Made by a program: the position numbers and the translations under genes
Shown: in pieces, positions 10,902-20,864 of the stretch
Layout of the letters: each line of letters starts with the position of its first letter
Numbering within the stretch: position 1 is the stretch's first letter
Notes under the pieces: model-generated
Database searches by the model: none
What the model saw: the letters and a program-made list of their open reading frames with translations, nothing else
What the model was told of the DNA's origin: nothing
Assembly: GCA_002104905.1 (NCBI GenBank)
Contig: MCFE01000781.1
Span: 1-36,623, forward strand
Length of the DNA stretch: 36,623 nucleotides
Direction: 5' to 3'
DNA from: Basidiobolus meristosporus CBS 931.73
Lineage: Eukaryota > Basidiobolomycota > Basidiobolomycetes > Basidiobolales > Basidiobolaceae

Positions 10902-11093
10902 ATGGACAAGACTACTTTGACTCAACACTGTAACAGAAGAGAAAAAAGTCCATGTGGCTATTGTAGTAAGCCTCTCAGCCATGAAGCACATAGACAGCAT
11001 AGGAAGTAGTACAAGGATCACGGCCAGTGTTTTGCCACAGAAGTCATATTTGACCATACATCAATTACTACTGTACCAACAATAATTTTTAAG
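10902..11093 (+). pseudogene. N-terminal zinc-finger piece of a Tnp2/Plavaka-like transposase
   Basis: The ATG at 10902 opens MDKTTLTQHCNRREKSPCGY and continues CSKPLSHEAHRQHRK before an in-frame TAG. A CX2C followed by HX2H is the kind of zinc finger found at the start of fungal CACTA/Plavaka transposases. The frame is cut at 11093 by an 802-bp-family LTR and seems to resume after it at 12289. The assignment rests mainly on the downstream piece (12289-13148). Confidence 0.4.
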
Positions 11094-12288
11094 TGAGGTA
11101 GTGTAAACATACCTCTTACAGACAGGTTTATCCATATAGCTATTATGATGATATTATCCATATTCTATCTTATCAGTATTGTCCCATTCTTCTTTGCCCA
11201 TAGTATTAGTATTATCCCCATATGATGTTACTCCTTATTAGTTATTGGCATTAGTTATCCCCAATGCTATTTAGCTTTGTGATCAGTATATGTATCTGCA
11301 TTAGGCAAGTACCCATATCAGAACCTGTGACACATGACCTAAATCTGTGTTACCATCCCTATCATTGCAATACCATATATGGCATCTCTATGCTACAAAG
11401 GTTTCAGACTACTGATCCCTGATTGGTTGAATGTGCTGTGCCTTTTAGAACCTTCAAGGACCTTCTTAGAGTATTTTTAGCTCATAGTGATGTCATCAAA
11501 ATTTCCACCAATGCCTGGAATCATCTAGAACCTTGTCATTACTAATCACTTGCAATCTGGAAGAGTATATAAGGGAAGTCAATCCCTCATCAATCAATCA
11601 TCCCTTCTGTCAGTAGCACTACTCCCTTATTGATTAGCAGTTGATCACTGCACCTGCCTTCAACAGTTGCACCTCAGACCAGCCATCAAGGAGCTTTTCA
11701 GGGTAGTGCACAGTGTGGGTTATTACTGACTGTACTTGGTGAGTGGGAGAGCTTGTAGGTCAAGTCAGTACCACTTGGTTCAGAATAGCTTCCAATAGAA
11801 GGTAGCAAGGTAATAAAGACTTCTGTTTATTTCGTCCAAATCTTGTTGTTCTTCCTGGTTCATATGGGTAGATATATATATCACTTGGGGGGGCTTAGAC
11901 AATAGACAATGTGTTATAAAATAGGGGTGTGAACACCTTCCTGTTATGGTAAGTGTTCTAACTAGATAAGGGCAGGGATAGGAGGGGAGGACACGTGGGG
12001 GAATCATAGGGAGGGTACTGGAGGACTTTGGGTAGGACTCTGGAGGGAACTCTTGGGAGAACTCTTGGGCGAAGAGTGGGTACTATATTGAGTACTCACA
12101 CACAGGACACACAGAGGTCTTTGGAGATGCTTTGAGCACCAAGGAAGCTAGAGAAGCAGGAGTTTTTACCATAGTAACATATTGGCAATGACACCAGCAG
12201 TTTAGACCCATAGGTTATTGCACCCATGAGACACCTCACACACCTTGAGTTGTGTAGCTTCTCCTAGGAGTACCTCTGCTCCAGCACA
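11094..12288 (+). repeat. LTR family 2, second copy, interrupted by a gypsy solo LTR
   Basis: TGAGGTAG...CCAGCACA, about 803 bp once the 387-bp solo LTR and one 5-bp duplication are removed, matching the 802-bp copy at 3484-4285. It includes GAGTATATAAGGGAAG near 11563 as a TATA box and leader. Outside the ends TTAAG and CTGGC do not match, so there is no target duplication. It sits inside the transposase remnant. Confidence 0.75.
11714..12100 (-). repeat. Solo LTR of the gypsy family
   Basis: 387 bp, TGTGGGTT...ACTCACA, close to the LTRs at 2211 and 9391 with a small insertion (an extra GGGAGAACTCTT-type repeat near 12045). It is flanked by a perfect 5-bp target duplication, CACAG at 11709-11713 and 12101-12105. 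The element orientation is minus by comparison with the full-length copy. Confidence 0.93.
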
Positions 12289-13148
12289 CTGGCCAGCTGA
12301 TACTTCTATATTGGCACCTGGCTGTCTTTGTAACCTTGCACAATCTGAGTCATGTGGGGTTATGATGCCTTTAGGCTCACCTCAGCCTTCTGAATATGGC
12401 ATGCAGAGTGATGGCTCTGATGAAAAAGGTGCACTGATGGATTGTCAGCCCATCTCTCCTATCAATAGTACCATGCATGAGCCTGGTCAAATCCTAATAT
12501 GCAATGAGACAGCACCAGTTGAAATAAGTGCCAAGACACTCTATGGAGCCAAGTGAGCCCAGTAATCCATCTACTGGTGAATGATGTAATGTTGTGGCTA
12601 GAGAAGTGGCACGTTTCCACTAATATCAGTAATGGGGGCTCTAGGGATTTACTACTACTTCTTGCAAAAGCATTCCAGGATGCAACTTGCTATGTTCATG
12701 GTACATGTAGACAACCATCATGCAGCTATCAACATATAACCCAGAGACTGTCCTCATTCAATCATGTGTTAACAGTTGCATGGCATTCACCTCCATGAAT
12801 GCCAACATTGCAAGGTGTCTAAATTGTCAAGAATCAGCTACCATTGAGGGAAAACATTGCTCACACTCTGGATATATTCTGGTAATACCTTGTTGAGAGA
12901 AGCTCATGCTGTCTGACAAATATTGCAAAGCTATAAAGTACCACACTCAGTATTGATCAAGCGCAAGCATATCTGATATATCTGATGGCAAACATTATCA
13001 GTAGATAAGAAGTAAGGGCTAGTTTGAAGGTATATATAACCATGCCTTTGCTTTAGCACTGGATGGATTCTCATAAGACAAGTACTCTACCAGCAAATCC
13101 TGCTGGCCACTGATTCTCATCAACCTGAATCTGATGCCCATCTTACAG
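12289..13148 (+). pseudogene. Decayed Tnp2 (Transposase_21, CACTA/Plavaka-like) transposase
   Basis: Plus-strand reading from about 12300 gives an acidic linker (EYGMQSDGSDEKGA). After frame changes it gives FNHVLT-type sequence, then CMAFTSMNANIARCLNCQES, GKHCSHSGYILVIPC, KYCKAIKYHTQY, ISDISDGKHYQ and, at 13043-13147, ALALDGFS and CWPLILINLNLMPI. The order is typical of fungal Tnp2-type transposases: a cysteine pair, then a SYIPLIPRLQ-like block, then an SDVFDGxHY-like block, then an LDGFQ...WPLILINLNLPP-like block. I recognise this by motif memory, without an alignment. Several stops and frameshifts kill it. It is cut at 13149 by an LTR fragment. Confidence 0.6.
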
Positions 13149-13367
13149 TGTGGTGGTGTATAGATCCAAGGGAGAGATACATCCAACACTTCACAAGTGT
13201 TTTTTGTGTGGGGTGTTCACTGCGTGCAATAACCTCTGGCAAAAGCTTGCTATGAATACTTGGGTTCTGTCTCTAACTTAATCTGATGGGGAACAAAGAC
13301 ATAAGCTTGTCAAGGGAAAACTATTGAGCTGCAATCCCCAACTTGGTTGGTGTTTTGACAAATGCCA
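13149..13367 (-). repeat. LTR fragment of the 1.08-kb LTR family
   Basis: TGTGGTGGTGTATAGATCC and the next 200 bases match 173-380, including GGTGTTCACTG, GCAATAACCTCTGGCAAAAG and CTTGTCAAGGGAAAACTATT. It stops abruptly near 13367, so most of the LTR is missing. Confidence 0.8.
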
Positions 13368-14285
13368 TGCAATTATTGCTACAGCACCAATTAAACCCTG
13401 TCAAGTTATTTTACTTTTTTTGGCAGTAAAATTAGCCAGATGCTGTTGTGATCTTGTCATAAAGTTGTTAAGAGTGTCATAAATTTCAAGCTGCTTATAT
13501 TATGAACATCTCCAAACAGGATCCTGATGGCTGATTTGGATTGGATCCACCTGTGGGACCAAATTATTTTTCATAGGAATAAGGGACACTGGAATCCAGC
13601 TAGGAGAAGGAATATACTTGCTCAGCACCACAAAGTATTTGTTGGATATTCAACAGGTGTTCATGGCAAAAGTGGCAGCAACCATGCATATGTCTGCAAG
13701 ATGCATATGCTAACCGCAAAACAAGGTATATGGCAGCTTTGCAAGTATCACACTAAAATGCTGTAAAGTCAAAGTGATTAAAGTTTGTGAGTTACTGCCA
13801 GTGTGCATGTATATAGAGGTTAGCAAGCAGGAGGTGATAGCATTTTGATTTGATCTCTATATGGGATACCCATGGTAGTAGTGGGTAAGCAAATAAACAG
13901 TGGTGATTCTACAGTGGAATACATGAATGGCACAAGGGGAGGTAGTAAAAGGAAATATCCTTTTTCAAGTTGGTATTTAGCACTATACTGTACTAGCTCA
14001 TTGGCATATACATACTTTGACTGGTTTAGTCTGCTTAAATAACATAGACTAGAATATTACCATCAGAATGCCATGCAAATCCTGCAAATGGACCACTAGA
14101 ACACCATCAAGTTGATTGACCTATTTGGTAGTAAAGTTAGCAACATGCCAGCATAATCCAGTCAGGAGATTGCAAAGAGGGATCATAATAGCAACCTGCT
14201 GGTATTATGATGGCCTCATTGTGGAATCTTGATGGCTGATCCAAATTGTATCCTCCTGTGGGATCCAATTATTTTTTGTAAGGTT
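13368..14285. repeat. Unassigned decayed repeat, two direct copies
   Basis: 13362-13590 and 14066-14285 are diverged direct copies. They share GCCATGCAA, a block with TCAAGTT, TAGTAAAGTTAGC-like text, and GATGGCTGAT...GATCCACCTGTGGGACC versus GATGGCTGATCC...CTCCTGTGGGATCC. Between them no convincing gene is seen; a 79-codon open stretch at 13527-13766 looks fortuitous. The family is unknown, and the copies sit between transposase and copia debris. Confidence 0.5.
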
Positions 14286-14776
14286 ATTGATTCTTGCTTT
14301 TCTTGATATCTCATCTAGCAGCCTTCCTTGAGCCATATTCAAAGTCAAGTCTTCAACTCTGGACTCTAGGACTGATATGAGATGCTGAATTCCATCTTTC
14401 ATACTATTCCAGAGGGTATATTTCACATCTTTATCAGTGGTATGCATGCTCATTCCATCTCAGCAACCAAGATGGTAGCTATATGAGTCAGATTTTGCAT
14501 TTCTTCACCTGGGAGCATCCTTGCAGCATTTATTTTAATCTAAGACATGATTTCCTATTGCCAAGCTTGACTTGTAAGGGTCTGCTGATGTCTTTCAGGC
14601 ATTCTCTGCCATTTCAGCTCTTAAGTAATCATTTTCAATTTACTGTTAGCATTAAGGCAAATAAGTTTATTGGTCCATCATTCGGTCCTGCAATACTTCA
14701 AGAATTCTTCTCCTAAACCTCTATGAGGGCATTCTTCCCTCATAGTATATCCCAATGGCCTTTTTCTAAAGCATCA
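14286..14776 (-). pseudogene. Copia gag (UBN2-type) remnant
   Basis: The minus strand aligns at the nucleotide level with the copia gag copies at 30700-31287 and 32620-32922. Shared landmarks are GAGGGCATTCTT (the ECPPK region), GCATTAAGGCAAAT (ICLNVK region), CAGGCATTCTCTGCC (KNAWK region), the ACTCTAGGACTGAT block and CATCTAGCAGCCTTCC (GRLLDE). No long frame remains; 82 codons at 14453-14205 are open (NMAQGRLLDEISRKARINN). The protein would be the RNA-packaging Gag of a Ty1/copia element. Confidence 0.7.
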
Positions 14777-15092
14777 TTTTAGAGGATTTACTGCTACTTC
14801 TTGCCAAAAATCCTCTAAAATGTAACTTATCTTCTACTTAGTACAAATGGACAACTGACATGCAGCTGGCAACATATAACTCCAAGACCATTGTGATAAC
14901 AGCATGTGCTAACAGATGCATGGCATTCATGTCAGAAAATGCCACCATTTCAAGGTATCCAACTAGAGAGGATTCCACTACCATAGGAGGAAAACATTGT
15001 TCATGCTCAGGATATTTCCTGTAATACCCATCTAGAGCAGCTTGTACAGTCCAACAAATATTAAGATGCTATAAAGTACTGCACTTAGTATC
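14777..15092 (+). pseudogene. Second Tnp2-like transposase fragment
   Basis: It is a diverged copy of 12640-12960. Both share GGATTTACT(A/G)CTACTTCTTGC, CAACATATAAC, GCATGGCATTCA and GGAAAACATTG, and end in a CTATAAAGTAC...AGTAT block. The translation includes CMAFMSENATISRY and GGKHCSCSGYF, matching the first copy's CMAFTSMNANIARC and GKHCSHSGYI. No usable frame remains. Confidence 0.55.
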
Positions 15093-15780
15093 TGCTGTGG
15101 GAGTCTTGGAGATATTGAATGTGATTAGGCAAACTGGTCAATTGCATACTTCTCACTTGATGATTTATTGAAAGTGAATGTAGTATGTATACTTTACATG
15201 GTTTTGGCAAAGCAGGTATGTAGAGTATGCTTGGGGAGGTCCTAAGAGAATGTGCACAAAGTCTGCAGCTGTCTGGATTGTACTGCAATTTCTGATGCTC
15301 TAGGTGCCTGATTTTGGTTGTAAAAATTTGTAATTTCACCTAAATACTCACATAACTTGGTGACTTAAATCATTACTAGATGATTTTTCAAAACCAGCCA
15401 AGTCTCTAGTTGGATTTACTTGGAATATTCTCACCAAGAACATAGACATCTAGAACATAAGGGCTCTCAAACTTGTCCAAACAGCCCTAAACTTTGCACA
15501 TGTGTTCTTGGAACCTTTCTAAACATAGTGTACATGGGTTTTGTTCCAAGACCATGTAAAAGTACTGCTACTACTTTTACATTCAATGAACAATTATGTG
15601 AAGGCCACATAATCTACTTGCTCTCCCAATCACTTCCAATATCCCCAAAACACTTACAATCTTTTTTGTAAAAATATGTTAGTAGATCTTAACAAGGAAT
15701 ATGGTCAGATTTTTCCAGACTTGAAGGCAATGATCAGAGTAACTGAGTTAGCTGAGTTTTCTGGTGTAATTAAACAACTA
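15093..15780 (-). repeat. Copia-family LTR, minus, split by a nested LTR
   Basis: 15093-15315 and 15662-15780 together align with the copia LTR at 32923-33273 (GGGAGTCTTGGAGATATT, the ATGATTTATTGAA block, then AACAAGGAATATGGTCAGA). The middle is occupied by a plus-oriented copy of the same LTR (15316-15661). Confidence 0.75.
15316..15661 (+). repeat. Nested solo copia LTR, plus
   Basis: 346 bp, GGTTGTAAAAATTTG...CACTTACAATC, the plus-strand form of the 349-bp LTR at 32228-32576. The flanks ATTTT (15311-15315) and TTTTT (15662-15666) look like a 5-bp target duplication with one change. Confidence 0.75.
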
Positions 15781-16320
15781 AAACACCTATTTCTTATGAG
15801 CACTCTGTGTCAGTTTTGGCATTTCTGGATGCCACATCTGTGATCCAAATTGTATCTATATTGCCTCAGGTACCAGCAATCAGAGTCCATACAAGTAGTC
15901 ATATATTTTATCCTGTCTGGCAGCAGATAGAAGTATTTTGAATAAAGAATCACCAGCGTTTGGCACAGGAGACTTGGACATACATAAAATAGCAACAAAG
16001 GCCCTTACACTAAATGTAAATACCTCCAAAGCTTCAGCAGTGATGTACTCATGGCCCTGACAAAAGAATTTAGAAAAGGCCAGCAGGGTACCATCATAAG
16101 ATCAGCTTAATTACAAGTCTCATTAAACATGCAACTCCCAATATCCCAGGTACTAGCTATTTAGTCTGAAAGTAGACATATTCTCCAGCAGGAGACTATG
16201 CCAACTAGCGTTCATACCAGATTTGGTAATCAGCTACTCATTACTTCCACCAAAAATTTGAAGAAAAGCACCAGCTGAATGCCAGCAAAATACCATCAGA
16301 ATATTGGCAGATTATCTGAT
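15781..16320. other. Decayed sequence, no gene seen
   Basis: CpG-poor, AT-rich sequence at the right edge of the transposon zone. A short block near 15838 (GATCCAAATTGTATC) recalls the unassigned repeat at 14240, but nothing else can be assigned. Confidence 0.4.
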
Positions 16321-18742
16321 GAGTTCCAAATTTGAGATTTTTCATAGGGATTATAGTCATGTAAGCAATGCGTTGCATGTGTTCCTTGGCCAGGATTGAC
16401 ACATTTGGGGATTCTGAGGACCCGAATAAATTCGGAAATTAGTGAGAAAGGCAACCCGATCCTTAATTGGGTTAACAACAGTACCTGTGCATGAAATTCT
16501 TGGGGATGATATATTGTGGCTGGCGCTTTACTCATCGCTGGTGTGAAATCCCCCAACGATGCATCATTAGGGGTGTTGAATGGGTAGCTGAGAGGCCACC
16601 ATATCATCAATGCGCTCGTTGTCGGAACGTTATATCGGCTAGTAAGGATTGTGGTATGCCACTTTACTTTGTCATCTTCCAACCCGCAGTGTGTAGACTT
16701 CGCCAAAACTGACCAGGGAAGCACAAGCAATAGCTCCTCAGCACCCGGTTCCAATGGTTGGCCGATTTCGGCTGGATTTGAGATGCCCTCAGCTCGGCTT
16801 CTCGACCGGAGATCAGCTTACGTTTGAGAATTGTTCTGCGCAGGTCGGATGGACCCGTTCACCGGCCGTTCATCCCGAGAAAGTGGAAGCTACAGCGATG
16901 ATAGAAATGCGGGGGTGCTCCACCCAGGCCTTTTCCCAAATGGGGACCTCTCAATGGATACGATTCTGATGTGTGTGGAGTACGCCACCACACACAGAGA
17001 CCCTTTCGGATAGACAGGGCCCCTTAGAGAATGCGCAACTCCAGCAAGTGGCCTGAGTTTCGGGTGATGGTAGACTTAGCCACATTTCGGGCCGACCTTT
17101 GCTGATAGGGTGGCTCCCGCAATGGTGATGATGGGATCCAACTCAGAAACGAGTACCAAGGTGGAGGAGGTTTTGGTCCCCCTTAAAGACTTTCACCCTC
17201 CTGATAGTCCTCCTGTTCGAAAAAGTGGTTCGATCACCAGCTTCATCCCGTTCATGCTGATCTACATCGTACGTGGGCGATGCAATTACACGACCTAGCT
17301 ACTTTGGGAGGAGGATACTGCGGTGACACCCATGTTCGGAGACACCATTTCATTCACCGAGTGATGAAATCCAAGCGCCATACTAAAACCCTGCATGTCG
17401 CAAATACGTGGGGGCGAGCTCTCCACTTGCGAGCCGAAAACTCGAAGTTGTTTTCCGATGTCGCGAACGCGAAAGGCTAGAGATGGAGTCAGTGGTTTAG
17501 ACAACCATCCCTCCTCCTGACCTCGCCGTCACAGATTGTTCTGGTAGTATTATTGATCTATTCCCCCGCATTTATGAGACACTAGGAACGCTAGGCACGA
17601 TAACTGATCTTCATTCGACCCCGATCCATCCTCCTTGACTGCTTGATCATGGATGAAGTGGATAGATCGAAGCTGTAGTAAAGGTGTGCCACCAAAAAGC
17701 CGGCACTCAAGGGGATCGCAGATTGACCGCCATGGAAATCCACCCCGTCTCCCTTGCAATCCAGGTGATGGCTGCATTTGGAAGCGAACTGTTGCGGATA
17801 ATTAATGCGCATATCTCTAGATATCCCAAGCCAGCTAGGTCCGGTTTCTAGTTGGTATTAACAGGCGCGTCTCATAATAATCAACCGGATGGCTGAAGGT
17901 TGCCTCATCTCCCCCCCCCACTTGACTACCAAATTCAACCAATATTTGCTTAACAGGATAGAAGGATATGGAAGCAGGTCAGGTGGCAGTCAGGCAACTA
18001 AGGTTTGAACAGACTTCCCAGAGCGAAACCGGGAAATTTTCAGATTTCGGGCTGGTGTAGGCGAAGAAGAAAGGCGCCTCCCATCGCTGTTGAACTCCCC
18101 CACTCCACTCGGCTTGATCCAGAATGGTCGCTCCACTGGTGCACCCAGTTCGGCCATCTATCTTGACAATACAATTTGGTACATGATATCAGTGTGGAAC
18201 CGGAAGCTGGCTGGAAATCACCACAAGCATACAACCAGTAACCACGCGCATACTGCTCAATTCACTACTCAGTGAATCAGGCATCATGCGGTGGGATAGA
18301 TCTAATGAATCCATCAGTGCCAACAACTTCACCACTTGTAGCATGTCATGCCATCTTGGGATGTATTGACGCTTGGCCAAGGCCCGTGATATCACCTGAA
18401 CGAGGTTCATCCACCCTCATTTGGAAATCATCGAAATCTCCAGGGAGCGACGATTTTTCCAAAGGAAAATGCCGCGATTCAGGTGATATCGGGAATTTCC
18501 ATTGGAACAGGAGGGTGTTGATTGGCGAGCGGAATGGAAATTTCTGACCCGCGCAATTTGACTCGATATGGGAGAACCTTCTGGCTTAAGGTAAATGAGC
18601 CAGGACGCAAAATGGTCAGGGTGATGTAATCCACCCCTTACGTCATGTCAAGCCATCGTCTTTGGGTGCCCACGGTAGCCTATACGAGGTGAATTGAAGA
18701 AGGCCACGCTGGGCCAGACCTCAAAGCAACGCACCTTCCGCC
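16321..18742. other. Intergenic part of the gene island, no supported gene
   Basis: CpG becomes frequent from about 16420. Open stretches here (the longest, 16754-16296 minus, is 152 codons) have no recognisable domain, no TATA box at a sensible distance and no intron-exon logic. One feature stands out: a 13-base inverted repeat, GATATCACCTGAA at 18388-18400 and its complement at 18478-18490, spaced by 77 bases. Confidence 0.4.
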
Positions 18743-18752
18743 GGAGAGAAAG

Positions 18753-18760
18753 TATAAATT
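18753..18760 (+). promoter_or_regulatory. TATA box of the small HABP4-like gene
   Basis: TATAAATT, 55 bases upstream of the ATG at 18815. Confidence 0.6.
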
Positions 18761-18814
18761 GGGTGGGTCGGATGGAGTGCCCCACAAAAGACAATCCATC
18801 CCAACGCAATCCAA

Positions 18815-19027
18815 ATGACCCTTCCTGAGAAAGTCACCTCCGAACAGAACACCCACGACCGCCATGTGTCCCGCAACGGGGCGCCGGTCGATCCGAAATC
18901 CATGAAGAAGCAAGGAGCCGGCCGAGGAAACTGGGGTACCTACGAGGAGGACATCGAAGAGGCCCTTCACGAACAGGCCCCCACCAGCCACCAGGCCCCC
19001 ACGAAAATCAACGTCGCTCCCCAGTGA
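18815..19027 (+). CDS. Small hydrophilic protein with HABP4/PAI-RBP1-like motif
   Basis: A single exon of 70 residues starting MTLPEKVTSEQNTHDRHVSR. There is no signal peptide or membrane segment, and it is rich in charged residues. Residues about 30-49 (MKKQGAGRGNWGTYEEDIEE) resemble the basic-glycine plus NWG plus acidic pattern of the HABP4/PAI-RBP1 (Stm1/SERBP1-like) mRNA-binding family, whose members bind RNA or ribosomes. The protein is far shorter than those full-length members, so only a family-like call is made. The start is supported by the TATA box 55 bases upstream, and AATAAA follows at 19107. It could instead be a fungal stress-induced hydrophilin of unknown role. Confidence 0.7.
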   Translation: MTLPEKVTSEQNTHDRHVSRNGAPVDPKSMKKQGAGRGNWGTYEEDIEEALHEQAPTSHQAPTKINVAPQ

Positions 19028-19106
19028 ATCACTGTTCCTCACTGCAGTAGATCCATGCATTTCATTTTTCCACCTTCCTGTACATCCAGATCATAGCACA
19101 ACTACC

Positions 19107-19112
19107 AATAAA
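19107..19112 (+). terminator. Poly(A) signal of the HABP4-like gene
   Basis: AATAAA, 80 bases after the stop codon. Confidence 0.5.
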
Positions 19113-19780
19113 TCCACTTCATGAAATCCATCCCACCACCGAAATCCCCATCGGCATTCGATCTGGAAGCCACGCACTGATAATGCTGGTGAGACTTGGC
19201 ATCTCCTCCACCGATGCAGATGCAGGAGAGCTCACAACATCTGCCTTGTGCCATTCAATTAATTTACCGCGGTCTCAGCCTTGGCTGTGAATCGAAATTG
19301 GTTAGCCTGGTTGAAGAGCAGGTTGGCTTCCGCTTTACCCAAAGTGCGTTCATGCTAGAAGCGACTAGCATGAGTCCACCCTTGCACAAAATAAATGTAG
19401 CTCACCGTGAATGGAGAAACCGACAGCATCTGGGTGTGAATGGCGCATTTGGATACTAGGCTAACGGCCTGGTGTAACCCGGGAAGCAGGATATTTCCAG
19501 TATCCCTTGTTCACCAAGGGACGCCTATAGCTTTTGGCTACCTGATAATGGATATGGGTGTGACATTACCAGAGGGAATTCTCGTCGGTCGTGAGTGGTG
19601 GTTCGCCTGGTGGGTGACACCAAGGCACTTTTCCGGTGACACGGAGTCAATGTTACACCGTCTATCTATATCGCGCATGAGACTTGAACTTTATTGCCTC
19701 CTCGGTTTGGCGGGCGAGGATGCAGAAATTTGCCAAATTGGAGATGGTGCATGGCAGAACCGGTTGGCTTGGGGGAGTGG
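19113..19780. other. Intergenic, no gene seen
   Basis: Open stretches at 19196-19459 and 19440-19787 show no domain and overlap each other. This is probably promoter and spacer DNA for the gene at 19899. Confidence 0.4.
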
Positions 19781-19788
19781 TGGGTAGG

Positions 19789-19796
19789 TTTAAAAG
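19789..19796 (+). promoter_or_regulatory. TATA-like box of paralog 1
   Basis: TTTAAAAG, about 103 bases upstream of the ATG at 19899, at a spacing similar to the paralogs. Confidence 0.4.
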
Positions 19797-19898
19797 GGCG
19801 GCCACCGTGGGGACTCCAACCAGCATCGCATTCCTTAATATCTCCTTATCTCTTGAAGGGATTTCCACTCACCCATCTCTATTCGCCTCATTTCGACA

Positions 19899-20709
19899 AT
19901 GATCGGTATCAAATTAGTTAGCACCGCCATCGCTGCTCTTACAGTCTTGGTCACTGTTTCCGACGCTCATTCCTGGGTGGATTGCATGGACTGGAGGTTC
20001 AAGAATCCATCCAAGCCAAGCTTCGATGACGACGCTGGCAGTTGCTACGGCTTCGCTCGCCGCTTCCCCGCCTCCATGAAGGGTGGCAAATACACCGGCA
20101 AGTACGGATTTGGTACCCTGGACTCCACTGGCGCTAGCCGTCACTACAAGCAAAATGAGCAGAGTCCTGGTAAGTTCGACATTCCATAGGAATCCAGATC
20201 ATAGGGTCGGAGTGATCCTGGCTGCAAGACCAACCAACTAAATTTGATCTTCGAATGCAGACACCTGGCCCGCCTGTTCCACCGGCAAACGTATCGGTGG
20301 TGATGAGGAGGTTGGTACTGACGAGACTCGTGCCAACCCTGTTTCCAAGGCCTACGGCGGAACCTGGGGCCCCATGACAGTCGCCAAGGCTGGACAACAG
20401 TTGTGTGTCCGCTGGCCCGCCAAGAACCACAAGAACGAGCCCAACAACATCGTCTACATCAACATGCCCCCCAGCCCCACTGCCAAGGATCCCACTCAAA
20501 AGCAATTGAACGGCTGGAACATCGCCAAGCTTCAATACGGCAACTGCTTCTCCGGTGGTTCTGACAAGGCTCGTTGTGGTGGCTGCTTCACCATTCCTAA
20601 GGACCGCAAACCTGGAGACTACCTCATCCAATGGAGATGGATGCTCAAGGGCGACGATGGCAAGCCAGAATGGTACACCTCCTGTTCCGACGTCCAAGTC
20701 ACCAAATAA
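19899..20709 (+). CDS. Secreted N-terminal-His protein, LPMO-like, paralog 1
   Basis: Exons 19899-20169 and 20261-20709; the intron at 20170-20260 is GTAAGT...GCAG, 91 bp, phase 1. The protein is 239 residues. A signal peptide of 23 residues ends VSDA, leaving His24 at the mature N-terminus (HSWVDCMDWRF). Eight cysteines (29, 49, 96, 139 and four near the C-terminus) suggest a disulfide-held fold. Conserved His82 (SRHYKQ) and His147 (RWPAKNHK), with a late GDYLIQWRW...EWYTSCSDV block, recall the copper histidine brace and axial Tyr of lytic polysaccharide monooxygenases. The histidine brace is established for LPMOs; its presence here is inference. The protein ends right after the domain (VQVTK), with no tail, like paralog 5. 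It converges on paralog 2, 155 bp away. CAZy family is undecided; AA17 is one candidate to test. Confidence 0.85.
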
Positions 20710-20797
20710 TTCGTGTCGGCGACAATCGCATTATTCAGATTTTGCTATCACATGACCACCCGAATGGGGATTCTATCGATGTTTAATTCATATTCAT

Positions 20798-20803
20798 AAT
20801 AAA
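20798..20803 (+). terminator. Poly(A) signal of paralog 1
   Basis: AATAAA, 89 bases after the stop codon, in the convergent gap before paralog 2. Confidence 0.5.
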
Positions 20804-20864
20804 CCATTGTTCCAGATTTCTATGTTACATGTCTACAGATGTAGTCTAATTCTATTTACGCTCA

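Noticed and set aside
11089-12293. Target duplication around the second 802-bp LTR
   Set aside because: The flanks TTAAG and CTGGC do not match.
12245-12556. 103-codon plus-strand frame as a separate gene
   Set aside because: It starts inside an LTR and runs into the decayed transposase, so it is part of that remnant.
13527-13766. 79-codon frame with FVGYSTGVHGKSGSNHAY, faintly like a copia integrase end
   Set aside because: It lies in an unassigned repeat, does not continue into any copia text, and the match is too short.
16296-16754. 152-codon open stretch on the minus strand
   Set aside because: No domain, signal peptide, promoter box or intron evidence. It straddles the border between the transposon zone and the gene island, so chance is the better explanation.
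19196-19787. Two overlapping open frames (87 and 115 codons) before paralog 1
   Set aside because: They overlap in different frames, have no domain, and end in the promoter of paralog 1.
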